Below, in pieces: positions 14,629 to 22,370 of a DNA stretch of 32,761 bases. The DNA is taken from IMG/VR virus record IMGVR_UViG_3300048784_000146, positions 1 through 32,761 of that record. One strand, 5' to 3'. Position 1 is the stretch's first letter, and each line of letters starts with the position of its first letter. Source of the stretch: a virus. The notes beneath the pieces are model-generated. The model was not told the DNA's origin, did not search any database, and saw only the letters and a program-made list of their open reading frames with translations. The translations under genes were made by a program, and so were the position numbers.

Positions 14629-17124
14629 ATGATGACTGACTACGACCCCGACGAAGTGTTCCCCTTCTGGCAGACGCCCGAGGGGAAAGCAATATTGAGT
14701 ACTAAACTGGACAAAGACGATAGGAGTGCTATGACCACCGAACATCGCGTGATGAAGTTCGAAGTGTTAGAGATGCGAGAGCCTGAGAACGGCATGCCCG
14801 CTTGGGGCTGGTTTCGCGTCAACAACTACAAGGCAACTGACACCTACGGCACTCGATTCGCTCAGGGCGGTTGCAAGGAGTACATGGACGCCTTTCCCAA
14901 TCGCCCCACTTTGCTGTTCGGCCACGGCATGCAGGGCGGCATCGATGCCGTACTCGGTCATCGCGTGGACTGGAAGGAGTCGCCGCAGGGGCTCGACATC
15001 AAGTTCGAGTTCGACGACTTCGATGCGGTGCCTCGCGCTAAGCAGGCATTTACACAGTTGCGTTCGCGTTCCCTCGATTCGTTTAGCGTGGGCTTTATCC
15101 GTGAGAAGGACCAACGCTCAGACGACAACGAATTCACCCTGATCTCGAAGTATCAACTACCGGAGGTAAGTATCGTGATCGAAGCCAGCAACCCTGGAAC
15201 GGGCGTCCTGCAATTGTCGGGTACGCGCAGCGACCAGGCCGACGCCATAGCCGATGTGATGTCGCGCCTTCATGCCGATCAACTCACCGTTGAGGAGGCC
15301 AATACTGAGATGCGTACCATCCTGGCTCGCGCCGATGACGCCAAAATGAAGGACTGCGCCACCTGTGGCGGTACGGGCAAGATTCATGACGGTAACATGG
15401 ACTGCCCCGATTGCGATGGCACCGGTAAAGTCGAGATGCGCGACGCACGCGTTGATCTCTACATCCCGCGCACCATCTGGCGACACCTAGCGGACGAAAT
15501 CCGTGGTGGGCTCGTTGAATATCGCGGCAAGTACACCGCCCAGCAATTGCGCGAACTCTTGAAGAAGGGTCACGCCATGAAGAACGAGAAGGGCGAACCG
15601 TCTTTTCCGATTGACGACGAGGAAGACCTCGATCACGCCATCATGGCTGTGGGGCTTGGCAACAAGAATGGCGACGCAATTCGCCACTTCATCATAGGTC
15701 GTGCGAAAGAGATGTCCCTCACGAGCAAGATTCCACCCACCTGGGCCGATGATGGTTCGCTTAAATCCCGCGATGCCGAAGAGGACGCCGAGACTCGCGA
15801 ACTGCTTGCCGATCTCGAAAGCCGTGGTACCTACCCAAAAGTTGACGGTTCGGGCAACCGGACCTACAACCCGGATGAGCCCCGCGATGACGCTGGCAAG
15901 TGGTCAGCCGGTGGGGGTGGCGGTTCGACCAGCAAGAAGGACCCCGGCAACGGAAAGACTTACCAACACGCTAGTGGCTCACTCAAAGGAGAGCACCCAC
16001 GCGATACGCTGCAAAAGGCTGGTTTCGTAAAGGTAAGCCAAGTTGATCACGACGCCCAGGGCACAAAATCCGACCCCGGCTATCGTCCCAGCACAGTGGA
16101 ACACTTCGTGCACCCAGCCAGTGGTGCCAAGGTAGACGTGATCACGACCTCGAATGGTGCAATCCACGTTGAATCCCCCGTATTCCGTGGTGCGGTAAAG
16201 TTGGGCGCAGTGAGTATGTCGGGTAGCGACGAAACCCCGCCATTCGATACTAAAGAACCCGTTAACGTGGACACCATGAAGGACGTGGCCATTAACTCAA
16301 TCCAGAATCCCAAGGGTTTCTACCCTGGAGCGGAGAACGACCGCACGTTTAAGGATGAACCCACGTTGACCGATGTGGCGAAAGAAGCAGCCAAACTCAG
16401 TAGCGGCAAATACGTGCAGACCGATAAGGGTGGCACCATCCACAAATCCGACGCGGCTGCACAAATGTACGGAGTTGGAAGCAAAGAACACGACGCTGCG
16501 ATAGCGAAGTTCGGTCCCGGTGACGCCACGGACAGAACTCCACCTAAGCCCACTTCCTTCACCACTGAGAATGGGAATAAGATCGAACCCGCCGATATTG
16601 CTGATCAGGCGAGCCGCACCAGTGACCACCTCGATGACGAGATCAACAAGGACTCCGCGCAGAGGTTAGCGGATGAACACGAGGACTTGGCCAATCAGCA
16701 CTATCAAATGTCGGAAGCCGCCAAGGGTTTGGGGCGCAATAAGGAAGCGGACGCCCACATGGACGCGGGCGACCACCACATGGACGCCGCCGATCAGTGG
16801 GAGGGCGTAGCCCACGCGCAAGAACAAGACAGCGATGAACAGCCCGACGCGTCTGAAATGGACGAGATGATCGAGGAAGCCAAAACTCAATCCGCTACTG
16901 CCATTGGCGCAAGCAAGGGAGCAGCCCCCGGCTATCGGCGTTCCATTGACATCGACCCGGAGACACGTGAGATTTTAAAAGAACTGCGCTATAGCCCCGA
17001 TCAGCCGCGTGATGAGAAGGGCAAGTGGACTATCGTGGACGGCGAATCCGTCTTCGTTCCCGAAGAGGATTTCAAACACATGCCGGTGGGTTCGCCCGAG
17101 GGCGTGCTAGGCTTAACCCAGTAG
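14629..17124 (+). CDS. Prohead maturation protease with long multi-domain C-terminal extension
   Basis: An 831-residue protein. Residues about 38-190 are an HK97-type (S78) prohead protease: TRFAQGGCKEYMDAFPNRP, LLFGHGM with His99, and RSLDSFSVGF with Ser153 as probable nucleophile. A zinc knuckle pair of DnaJ type follows (CATCGGTG at 243-250, CPDCDGTG at 259-266). Residues 310-372 are a helical module often attached to phage head proteins (FPIDDEEDLDHAIMAVG, RHFIIGRAKEM, IPPTW). The motif YNPDEPRDDAGKW is at 413-425 and YSPDQPRDEKGKW at 788-800, with about 360 unrecognised residues between them ending in a His/Asp/Glu-rich helix (660-730). Ordinary proteases of this type are about 200 residues. 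Starts at 14629, 14632 and 14731 (with AGGAG) are all possible; the last would drop 34 residues and keep the protease intact. Confidence 0.85.
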   Translation: MMTDYDPDEVFPFWQTPEGKAILSTKLDKDDRSAMTTEHRVMKFEVLEMREPENGMPAWGWFRVNNYKATDTYGTRFAQGGCKEYMDAFPNRPTLLFGHGMQGGIDAVLGHRVDWKESPQGLDIKFEFDDFDAVPRAKQAFTQLRSRSLDSFSVGFIREKDQRSDDNEFTLISKYQLPEVSIVIEASNPGTGVLQLSGTRSDQADAIADVMSRLHADQLTVEEANTEMRTILARADDAKMKDCATCGGTGKIHDGNMDCPDCDGTGKVEMRDARVDLYIPRTIWRHLADEIRGGLVEYRGKYTAQQLRELLKKGHAMKNEKGEPSFPIDDEEDLDHAIMAVGLGNKNGDAIRHFIIGRAKEMSLTSKIPPTWADDGSLKSRDAEEDAETRELLADLESRGTYPKVDGSGNRTYNPDEPRDDAGKWSAGGGGGSTSKKDPGNGKTYQHASGSLKGEHPRDTLQKAGFVKVSQVDHDAQGTKSDPGYRPSTVEHFVHPASGAKVDVITTSNGAIHVESPVFRGAVKLGAVSMSGSDETPPFDTKEPVNVDTMKDVAINSIQNPKGFYPGAENDRTFKDEPTLTDVAKEAAKLSSGKYVQTDKGGTIHKSDAAAQMYGVGSKEHDAAIAKFGPGDATDRTPPKPTSFTTENGNKIEPADIADQASRTSDHLDDEINKDSAQRLADEHEDLANQHYQMSEAAKGLGRNKEADAHMDAGDHHMDAADQWEGVAHAQEQDSDEQPDASEMDEMIEEAKTQSATAIGASKGAAPGYRRSIDIDPETREILKELRYSPDQPRDEKGKWTIVDGESVFVPEEDFKHMPVGSPEGVLGLTQ

Positions 17125-17160
17125 GGTCCACAACGGAAACCTCGACTAACAAGGAGCAGT

Positions 17161-17613
17161 ATGGCATACGATACCGCAAACGAGCGGGGTCCGTGGGCAT
17201 CCGGGACCGCTTACGCATTGTACGACGTAGTTGAATACGAAGGCTACAAGTACGAGTGCATCAATGCGTCAGGTTCCACCGGCAACGACCCGGCTGGTGA
17301 CACGGCGAACACGTACTGGCTAATCATCGGCGCTGAAGGCACGACCCCCGACCCCACCGGCCACGGCGTGGTCACGGTCAACGAGGCGACGTACCAAGCC
17401 GCAGTGGGCGATTTCATTCTCGCCGCGACCAACACGACCATTACGGTCCCTGCGCCCACACCCGGTGGTTTCTTCGATGTCGCCAGCATTGGTGCGTCGA
17501 TCACCGCCACGGTCAGTGGTGCAGTGATCAACGGTGGCGTGTCCACCACGGTCACCACGCAGTACACTCGGAAGCACTTTGTTTCTGACGGTCTGGCCTG
17601 GTTCGCCTTCTAG
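17161..17613 (+). CDS. Putative capsid decoration protein with chitin-binding-like (CBM5/12) module
   Basis: A 150-residue protein with a strong SD (AAGGAG) before the ATG. Residues about 11-55 match the small CBM5/12 fold: PWASGTAYALYDVVEYEG then YKYECINAS, a proline near 44 and YWLIIG at 52-57; the conserved Trp12, Tyr18, Gly28, Tyr31 and Trp53 are all present. The rest is beta-type sequence (VTVNEATYQAAVGDFILAA, TTTVTTQYTRKHFVSD). The place between protease and major capsid genes is the usual one for head decoration or scaffold proteins. A carbohydrate-binding module on the capsid would let virions stick to glycans such as chitin or mucus; that is inference. A strong hairpin follows the stop. 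Confidence 0.65.
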   Translation: MAYDTANERGPWASGTAYALYDVVEYEGYKYECINASGSTGNDPAGDTANTYWLIIGAEGTTPDPTGHGVVTVNEATYQAAVGDFILAATNTTITVPAPTPGGFFDVASIGASITATVSGAVINGGVSTTVTTQYTRKHFVSDGLAWFAF

Positions 17614-17638
17614 ATCGACCTCCCAACCAAAACACGGT

Positions 17639-17680
17639 CAACTCGGGCGTGCGCCAGTCGTGGGGCGCACGCCCGAGTTG
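17639..17680 (+). terminator. Strong hairpin terminator
   Basis: A perfect 17-bp stem (17639-17655 with 17664-17680, core CTCGGGCGTGCGCC) closes an 8-base loop. There is no run of T after it, as in many actinobacterial terminators. It sits directly between the decoration gene and the promoter at 17683. Confidence 0.65.
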
Positions 17681-17682
17681 TA

Positions 17683-17691
17683 TGTTAGTAT
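17683..17691 (+). promoter_or_regulatory. Extended -10 promoter giving a leaderless mRNA for the sugar cassette
   Basis: TGTTAGTAT at 17683-17691 fits TGnTAnnnT and ends exactly 6 bases before ATG 17698, placing +1 on the ATG. There is no SD. The -35 region is occupied by the terminator hairpin, so recognition would depend on the extended -10. Confidence 0.55.
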
Positions 17692-17697
17692 TGTCGC

Positions 17698-18009
17698 ATG
17701 GACATCACGATAACCGTAAAACTCGAGTGCGAGATGGAAGTCCTGCGCGATAGCGAGGCCCGCATCAGATTCGCCGCCTTCTGCAAGAATCGCATCCTGC
17801 AGGAATGCGCCTTGCGTGATCTCCCCTACGAGCCCTGGAACTTGCGAATCACGCAGACGACACGCGACCCCGAAGGCCCCGGCGTCACCATGCAGCCCGT
17901 CCTACTCGAATACGTGATATCGGAGGCCCAAGCCATCGAGGCTCAAACTCTTATGCAATACACCCGCACGAAGGCCGGTATCCCACCCCTGCAATACCCC
18001 ACCGATTGA
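17698..18009 (+). CDS. Hypothetical protein, first gene of the sugar cassette
   Basis: A 103-residue acidic protein starting MDITITVKLECEMEVLRDS. No SD precedes the ATG, but an extended -10 box ends 6 bases upstream, so it is probably translated from a leaderless message. It has a beta strand start, a helix with FAAFCKNRILQECALRD, a stretch TRDPEGPGVTMQPVLLEYVI and an amphipathic C-terminus. No known domain is recognised. Its stop overlaps the glycosyltransferase start (TGATG), so the two are translationally coupled. Confidence 0.6.
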   Translation: MDITITVKLECEMEVLRDSEARIRFAAFCKNRILQECALRDLPYEPWNLRITQTTRDPEGPGVTMQPVLLEYVISEAQAIEAQTLMQYTRTKAGIPPLQYPTD

Positions 18010-19064
18010 TGCGCGTCCTCGTCGTCAACGCTGATCAGGGCGGCTGTGGTTTCTACCGCATGATTGCCCCCGCGATGGCCGTCGCTCGCAATACTGACAT
18101 TGACGTGGTACTTGACCCAGGCGGTGCCGCTATCGAGGTTGGCTACGTCGATGGTCACGTACGGAGCGTGGGCCCTCTCGATTTCGATCTCGTCGTGTTC
18201 CAACGCCCCGTCGATCAGCACATCGCGGAAACGATAACGCTGATCAGACGCCAGGGTGTGGCTGTCTGCATCGAACTCGACGACGATTTCTGGCACATCG
18301 ACCGCCAAAACATCGCGTACGAGTCTTTTCACGAACCACGCCGCAACGTCAAGTACCTGGAGAGGGCGTGCCGTGAAGCGGACTTGGTGACCGTATCGAC
18401 GCCCGCTCTGCTCTCGGTCGTCCCTACGTCCACGATTCGCGTCCTACCCAACTTCGTCCCCCAGGAGTACCTGACACTGGAAGTAAATCCCGAAGCGCCG
18501 TGGGCGATGTTCGAGGACCGCGTGATTGTGGGCTGGACGGGCAACCCCGCCACTCACCCCGGTGATCTCGAAACGACGCAGCGTGCAGTGGTGCACGCCG
18601 TACGACAGACGGATAGCGTCTTCTTCGCCGTGGGCTCAGTCGAGACTGGCCGCATCTTAGGATTCGACCCCGAAGAATCAGCCTACTGCCCACCCGTCGT
18701 GCTAGAGAAATACCCCTGCACCGTGAAGGGGTTAGACGTTGGTATCGTACCCCTGCGGCTAACGCAGTTTAACGAGGCCAAGTCGTGGTTGAAGGGCTTA
18801 GAGTACGCCGCACTTGGGGTGCCGTTCATCGCATCGCCCACGGGCGAGTATCTGCGGCTCTTCAAGAAAGGCGCGGGCCTGATTGCCAAGAATCCCGCCG
18901 AATGGCAACGCCGTTTGGCATCGTTACTCGCTAACGAGCCCTATCGCGAGGAGGTGGCGCGGCGCGGATTCGAAGCGGTGAGCGAAATGACTTACGAGAA
19001 GAACGCGCATCGCTGGGCCGACGCGTGGACTAAAGCAGTGGATAACTACAAAAAGGGGCATTAA
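18009..19064 (+). CDS. Glycosyltransferase, GT4-like (GT-B fold)
   Basis: A 351-residue protein of normal length for a single GT-B enzyme. The N-terminal domain opens with MRVLVVNADQGGCGFYRM, a Rossmann strand with glycine-rich turn and the 'G.YR' phrase common in this group, and ELDDDFWHID at 89-98. The C-terminal donor-binding domain starts at VIVGWTGNPATHPGD (172-186) and holds LDVGIVPLRLTQFNEAKSW (242-260) and LEYAALGVPFIAS (264-276), where a nucleotide-sugar is usually held. It transfers a sugar to an unknown acceptor. A TTG three bases upstream is possible but ATG at the TGATG overlap is preferred. Set between head genes, it may glycosylate virion proteins, though modification of host surface or DNA cannot be excluded. 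Confidence 0.82.
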   Translation: MRVLVVNADQGGCGFYRMIAPAMAVARNTDIDVVLDPGGAAIEVGYVDGHVRSVGPLDFDLVVFQRPVDQHIAETITLIRRQGVAVCIELDDDFWHIDRQNIAYESFHEPRRNVKYLERACREADLVTVSTPALLSVVPTSTIRVLPNFVPQEYLTLEVNPEAPWAMFEDRVIVGWTGNPATHPGDLETTQRAVVHAVRQTDSVFFAVGSVETGRILGFDPEESAYCPPVVLEKYPCTVKGLDVGIVPLRLTQFNEAKSWLKGLEYAALGVPFIASPTGEYLRLFKKGAGLIAKNPAEWQRRLASLLANEPYREEVARRGFEAVSEMTYEKNAHRWADAWTKAVDNYKKGH

Positions 19065-19513
19065 TGCGCGTCATGACCATCGGTACTTTCGACGTCTTCC
19101 ACGAGGGGCATCGTGATCTGTTGAAACGATGCCAGGAATTGGCGAAGCACGTTATCATTGGCGTAAACAGCGATGCGTTCGTATGTCACTATAAGGGCGA
19201 ATTCCCGGTGGTCCCGCAGGAGTCACGTATGGCGAGTGTGGCCGCTTATGGGAAGGTCGTCATACATGACCCTAGTTTGGATTCTCACGGTAACCCCGAT
19301 ACTGGGGAATGGATTCTTGAAACCTTTGATCACGTCTTGACGGGTGCGGGCTCAAAGGTTCTAGTCATTGGTTCGGACTGGGCACGCCGCGACTACCTGG
19401 CGCAACTCAACATCACGCAGGACTTCCTCGACGAGGAGAACATCTCCTTGATGTACGCCCGTCGCCCGCTCGATGGGCCCAAGAGCAGAGAACTGCGACG
19501 TACGCATGAATGA
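19064..19513 (+). CDS. Cytidylyltransferase-like nucleotidyltransferase (TagD family)
   Basis: A 149-residue protein with GTFDVFHEGH at residues 7-16, the H-x-G-H nucleotide-binding signature of the glycerol-3-phosphate/phosphocholine cytidylyltransferase superfamily (His13, His16). GVNSDAFVCHYKGEFPVV and VIGSDWARRDYL match the substrate and middle motifs, and GPKSRELRR stands near the usual C-terminal S-x-x-I-x-R site in altered form. It would join CTP to a small phosphorylated alcohol or sugar. The ATG overlaps the stop of the glycosyltransferase by one base. Together with the two neighbours it could make and transfer a CDP-activated group. Substrate is unknown. Confidence 0.82.
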   Translation: MRVMTIGTFDVFHEGHRDLLKRCQELAKHVIIGVNSDAFVCHYKGEFPVVPQESRMASVAAYGKVVIHDPSLDSHGNPDTGEWILETFDHVLTGAGSKVLVIGSDWARRDYLAQLNITQDFLDEENISLMYARRPLDGPKSRELRRTHE

Positions 19514-20054
19514 CCTAATCGTGATCTCGACCTGGCACGGTCGAGAGGAGTGGGCGCGGGAGTGTTCGGAGTCGATTGAGCGTGATCACATCGTAGTGAC
19601 CACGGATGGCTTCGAACTCGGAGTATTAAAGTGGTGCTTCGATCACACCAGCGCCGAGCGTGTAGTTCTTCTGCAGGACACGAACGTAATCATCGATAAC
19701 CTGATCTTCGACCTGATCGACAACACTGAGGGTTCGATCTGTCTTAACCACAACGAGCGCCACTATGGCTGCTACACCGGGGTCTATGAGCGCCAAGGTG
19801 CCGAGGCACTGAGACTCCCTGCCGTACACAACAAGGCCGAATCCATCGAGCAAGAAACCGCGTGGAACGAAGCATACGCCGGGTGGGCCCTGGATTGCTC
19901 GCAACTGACCTGTTGGGGTGAGATCACGAACCCCTACCGGTGGGTCGAGGTGTGGCACCATCGGCGCTGGAACGTGGTTTACTCGACCCGTTTCCTGACC
20001 AAGTGGCAGTCGCAGTGGGGGCAAACCCCCCTCGAAGACCTCCGGGGTCCGTAG
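19506..20054 (+). CDS. Putative glycosyltransferase-like protein
   Basis: A 182-residue protein. The ATG at 19506 overlaps the previous stop by 8 bases. It begins MNDLIVISTWHGREEWARECSESI, like the first strand and helix of a GT-A (family 2-like) enzyme, then HIVVTTDGFELGVLKWCFDH and VVLLQDTNVII near residues 54-64, which stand where a D-x-D-type metal motif is expected but read Q-D-T-N. A later stretch is Trp/His-rich (YAGWALDCSQLTCWGEI, RWVEVWHHRRWNVVY). It is short for a full GT2 enzyme. Context with the previous two genes supports a role in glycan transfer. Could also be a non-catalytic relative. Confidence 0.55.
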   Translation: MNDLIVISTWHGREEWARECSESIERDHIVVTTDGFELGVLKWCFDHTSAERVVLLQDTNVIIDNLIFDLIDNTEGSICLNHNERHYGCYTGVYERQGAEALRLPAVHNKAESIEQETAWNEAYAGWALDCSQLTCWGEITNPYRWVEVWHHRRWNVVYSTRFLTKWQSQWGQTPLEDLRGP

Positions 20055-20259
20055 CGGTTTGGTTCGGGTGGCCCCTCCGTGGCCTTCCCTTGTCATTGAG
20101 CCGGTTTCCGGGCACTAAAATAGCCCCTCCCCTTGTCCGGAGGGAAAGACGCCAACGGGACACGCCCTATTCGGGATAAACTGGCCCGACAGGGAAAGAT
20201 CAAACGGGCCGATAGTGACCACCTGAGCAGAATACCCCTACTATCCAGGAGAAACGAAA
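20055..20259 (+). other. Intergenic leader before the major capsid gene
   Basis: A 205-base gap, the longest stretch between same-strand genes in the window. It holds two small hairpins, CCCTCC/GGAGGG at 20125-20144 and GGCCCG/CGGGCC at 20183-20210. A -10-like GGATAAACTGG at 20174-20184 shares the octamer TAAACTGG with the promoter at 14614. A TTGTCA at 20090-20095 precedes TAAAAT at 20116-20121, but with a 20-base spacer. AGGAG just before the ATG at 20260 is a clear SD. An independent capsid promoter is likely, but which box is used cannot be decided. Confidence 0.4.
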
Positions 20260-21579
20260 ATGCCAGAAACACTAAGCCCGGAGGCCGAGCGCACCGCCGA
20301 ACTCCGGACTTCGCTAATGGAACTTGGGGGCCGCATCCACGAGTTGCGCTCCAAGCCCAAGGAAGCGCGATCTGAGAACTGGTCGAACGAACTGCGTGAA
20401 GACGCCCACCTGCTGTACGCTCTCGACGCGGAGTTGCGCGTAGCCGAGCGGGCCGAGGTGGACACGTGGAATCTCGCCGCGTTGCAGATTCGCCAGTTGG
20501 CCGGTAACCGTCAGGGCGCAGGCCCCGAGGGCACCGAGATCAACCTCAGTCGGCGCGGTGAGTCCCGTTCCATCGGCCAACAGGTCGTGGAGAATGAGGA
20601 CTTCGTAGCGTGGTCCAAGCGCTCCAAGGGTTCAGGCACCTCCCCCGACATCGAGGTGCGTGCACCGACGATTATCGCGGGCGACCCGTTCCTGATCGGT
20701 GAAGGCACCTACCTCGACCCCAACGGCTCAGCCGGTCTGTGGGTCCCGCGTGGTACGCCGTACCTGCCGTCTTCGGCCATTGACCAGCGCCGCCTCTTCA
20801 TGCGCGACTTGCTCGCGACTGGTGAAACGACGCTGCAGGCCATCCCCTACATTCGTGAAGACAACCCGCGAGTGTACGAAGAAGGCGCGACCTCGGTTGC
20901 TGAAGGTACACCGAAGCCCGAAGTCTCGATTCTGTTCACGCAGGCGCTCGCGCCCGTGCGCAAGATCGGCGCGTGGGTCCCGGTCACGACCGAAATCTTG
21001 GAAGACGCACCTACTCTGCAGTCCTACATCAACAGCCGCCTCGGCTACATGATTAAGGTCCGCGAAGAGGAGCAGTTGCTCAACGGTTCCGGTAATGGTG
21101 CGGACATCCAGGGCATCATCAACGTTCCCGGCATTCAGACGCAATCCACGGTGAACTCCGAATTCCCAGCCACCATCGGCGCAGGCATCGGACTCATTGA
21201 GGATGTGGATGGTGACGCGGATGGCGTAGCGATGAACCCCATCGACTTCTGGACCATGGTGACCACTCGCCACACGTCCTGGCTCGACGCTGGACTCGGT
21301 GTTGCGGCCAGCGTGGGCTCAGGTCTGCCCTACGGTGCAGTGCCTCAGTCGATCTGGGGTTTGCCCTGCGTGCGCAGTCGTTCAATGGCTCTCGGTCAGG
21401 CACTCGTTGGTGCCTACAAGACCGGGGCGCAGTTGTTCGACCGCACGGCGGCGAGCATTCGAGTTGGCGATCAGCACGCTGACTACTTCACGAACAACAA
21501 GGTGGCGGTCCTGATCGAAGAGCGTTTCGCGCTCGCGGTCTACCGACCCGACTGGTTCGTGCTTTGCACGGTGCCGTAA
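20260..21579 (+). CDS. Major capsid protein, HK97 fold
   Basis: A 439-residue protein with a strong SD (AGGAGAAACGAAA before ATG). Residues about 1-80 are a charged helical, coiled-coil-like delta domain that acts as internal scaffold (EAERTAELRTSLMELGGRIHELR). The body matches HK97-type capsid proteins: the linker region near 130-170 (DPFLIGEGTYLDP), AIPYIREDNPRVYEEGATSVAEG, PVRKIGAWVPVTTEILEDA, then RVREEEQLLNGSG-like KVREEEQLLNGSGNG near 268-281, and RFALAVYRPDWFVL at the C-terminus. The protease encoded upstream probably trims the delta domain. A hairpin terminator follows 44 bases after the stop. Confidence 0.92.
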   Translation: MPETLSPEAERTAELRTSLMELGGRIHELRSKPKEARSENWSNELREDAHLLYALDAELRVAERAEVDTWNLAALQIRQLAGNRQGAGPEGTEINLSRRGESRSIGQQVVENEDFVAWSKRSKGSGTSPDIEVRAPTIIAGDPFLIGEGTYLDPNGSAGLWVPRGTPYLPSSAIDQRRLFMRDLLATGETTLQAIPYIREDNPRVYEEGATSVAEGTPKPEVSILFTQALAPVRKIGAWVPVTTEILEDAPTLQSYINSRLGYMIKVREEEQLLNGSGNGADIQGIINVPGIQTQSTVNSEFPATIGAGIGLIEDVDGDADGVAMNPIDFWTMVTTRHTSWLDAGLGVAASVGSGLPYGAVPQSIWGLPCVRSRSMALGQALVGAYKTGAQLFDRTAASIRVGDQHADYFTNNKVAVLIEERFALAVYRPDWFVLCTVP

Positions 21580-21623
21580 CTCGGTACTACTGATCTTCCA
21601 ACCCCCCTGGAAGAACCCAACGG

Positions 21624-21656
21624 CAAGAGCCCCGGCTGCGAAGGCCGGGGCTCTTG
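21624..21656 (+). terminator. Bidirectional hairpin terminator after the capsid gene
   Basis: A perfect 13-bp stem (CAAGAGCCCCGGC at 21624-21636 with its complement at 21644-21656) around a 7-base loop, followed on the plus strand by TTTGGGG. It lies between the convergent ends of the capsid gene and the minus-strand gene ending at 21675, so it can stop both. Confidence 0.8.
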
Positions 21657-21674
21657 TTTGGGGAAACTCGTATG

Positions 21675-22370
21675 TTAAAAGGGCGATTCTGCGAGCGCGT
21701 CTTCCATTGCGCTCTTGACCTCCTCCTCCCATGATGATTCGCGGTCGTTCTTCTCGTTGAACTCCTCCTCTTTCTCCGATACGAACTCGGCTTGCTTCAT
21801 GAGGATGAACTGTGCCTGGTCTTCGATCGAGTCGAATTCCGAGAGCGCGTACTCCTCGTCATGCTCGATGGATTCGAGGAACTCGTCGATGGCGGGCTGC
21901 TCATCGAACGGCGTGTCGTCGAAGTCCTCAATGGAGTCGAGGCAGTCACGCACGGTGGACGCCCAATCCTCAGCCGCTTCGGCCTGCGCACGCTGCTCCT
22001 CGGAAGCAGAAGTCTCGTGACCGAAACCCTCCTCCATCGAATCAGCGCTCTCCTCGTACATCGACTGCACCTCCTCGATGGAATCGGCCAGCGACTCCAT
22101 GATCTCCTTCGCCTCGTCGAGCGTAAACCCCGACTGCAGCGCACTGATCGCCTGCTCAGCCTGGTCCACCGCTTCGTAGATGGTGGACAACTTGGGGTTG
22201 TTCGTCATTTCGGACGACTTGAATGTGCGGCACGTGGTGTGCAACACTCGACGCCCGCCGTAGCGGAACTTAATCCATCGGTAGCCCTGTCCGGGCTCGA
22301 TTACCTGGTGACACTCCAGGCATCGCTCGCGGGTCTGCTTGACTGCAGCCTTAACGGTGGTGATTCGCAT
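21675..22370 (-). CDS. Zinc-finger protein with long acidic tail
   Basis: A 231-residue protein, last of three minus-strand genes. Residues 17-47 form a C-x2-C...H-x2-C site (Cys17, Cys20, His44, Cys47) within RCLECHQVIEPGQGY and LHTTCRTF, a treble-clef-like finger common in phage proteins. The other 180 residues are helical and strongly acidic (runs of Glu/Asp such as DCLDSIEDFDDTPFDEQ and SEKEEEFNEKNDRE), which could mimic nucleic acid or bind a basic partner. The ATG overlaps the preceding stop (TAATG) with AAGGAGA upstream. Role unknown; a DNA-mimic or host-takeover protein is speculation. Confidence 0.7.
   Translation of the reverse strand: MRITTVKAAVKQTRERCLECHQVIEPGQGYRWIKFRYGGRRVLHTTCRTFKSSEMTNNPKLSTIYEAVDQAEQAISALQSGFTLDEAKEIMESLADSIEEVQSMYEESADSMEEGFGHETSASEEQRAQAEAAEDWASTVRDCLDSIEDFDDTPFDEQPAIDEFLESIEHDEEYALSEFDSIEDQAQFILMKQAEFVSEKEEEFNEKNDRESSWEEEVKSAMEDALAESPF

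Noticed and set aside
20239-20244. TACTAT as a -10 box for the capsid gene.
   Set aside because: It lies so near the ATG that the SD would be left out of the message, and there is no TG extension.
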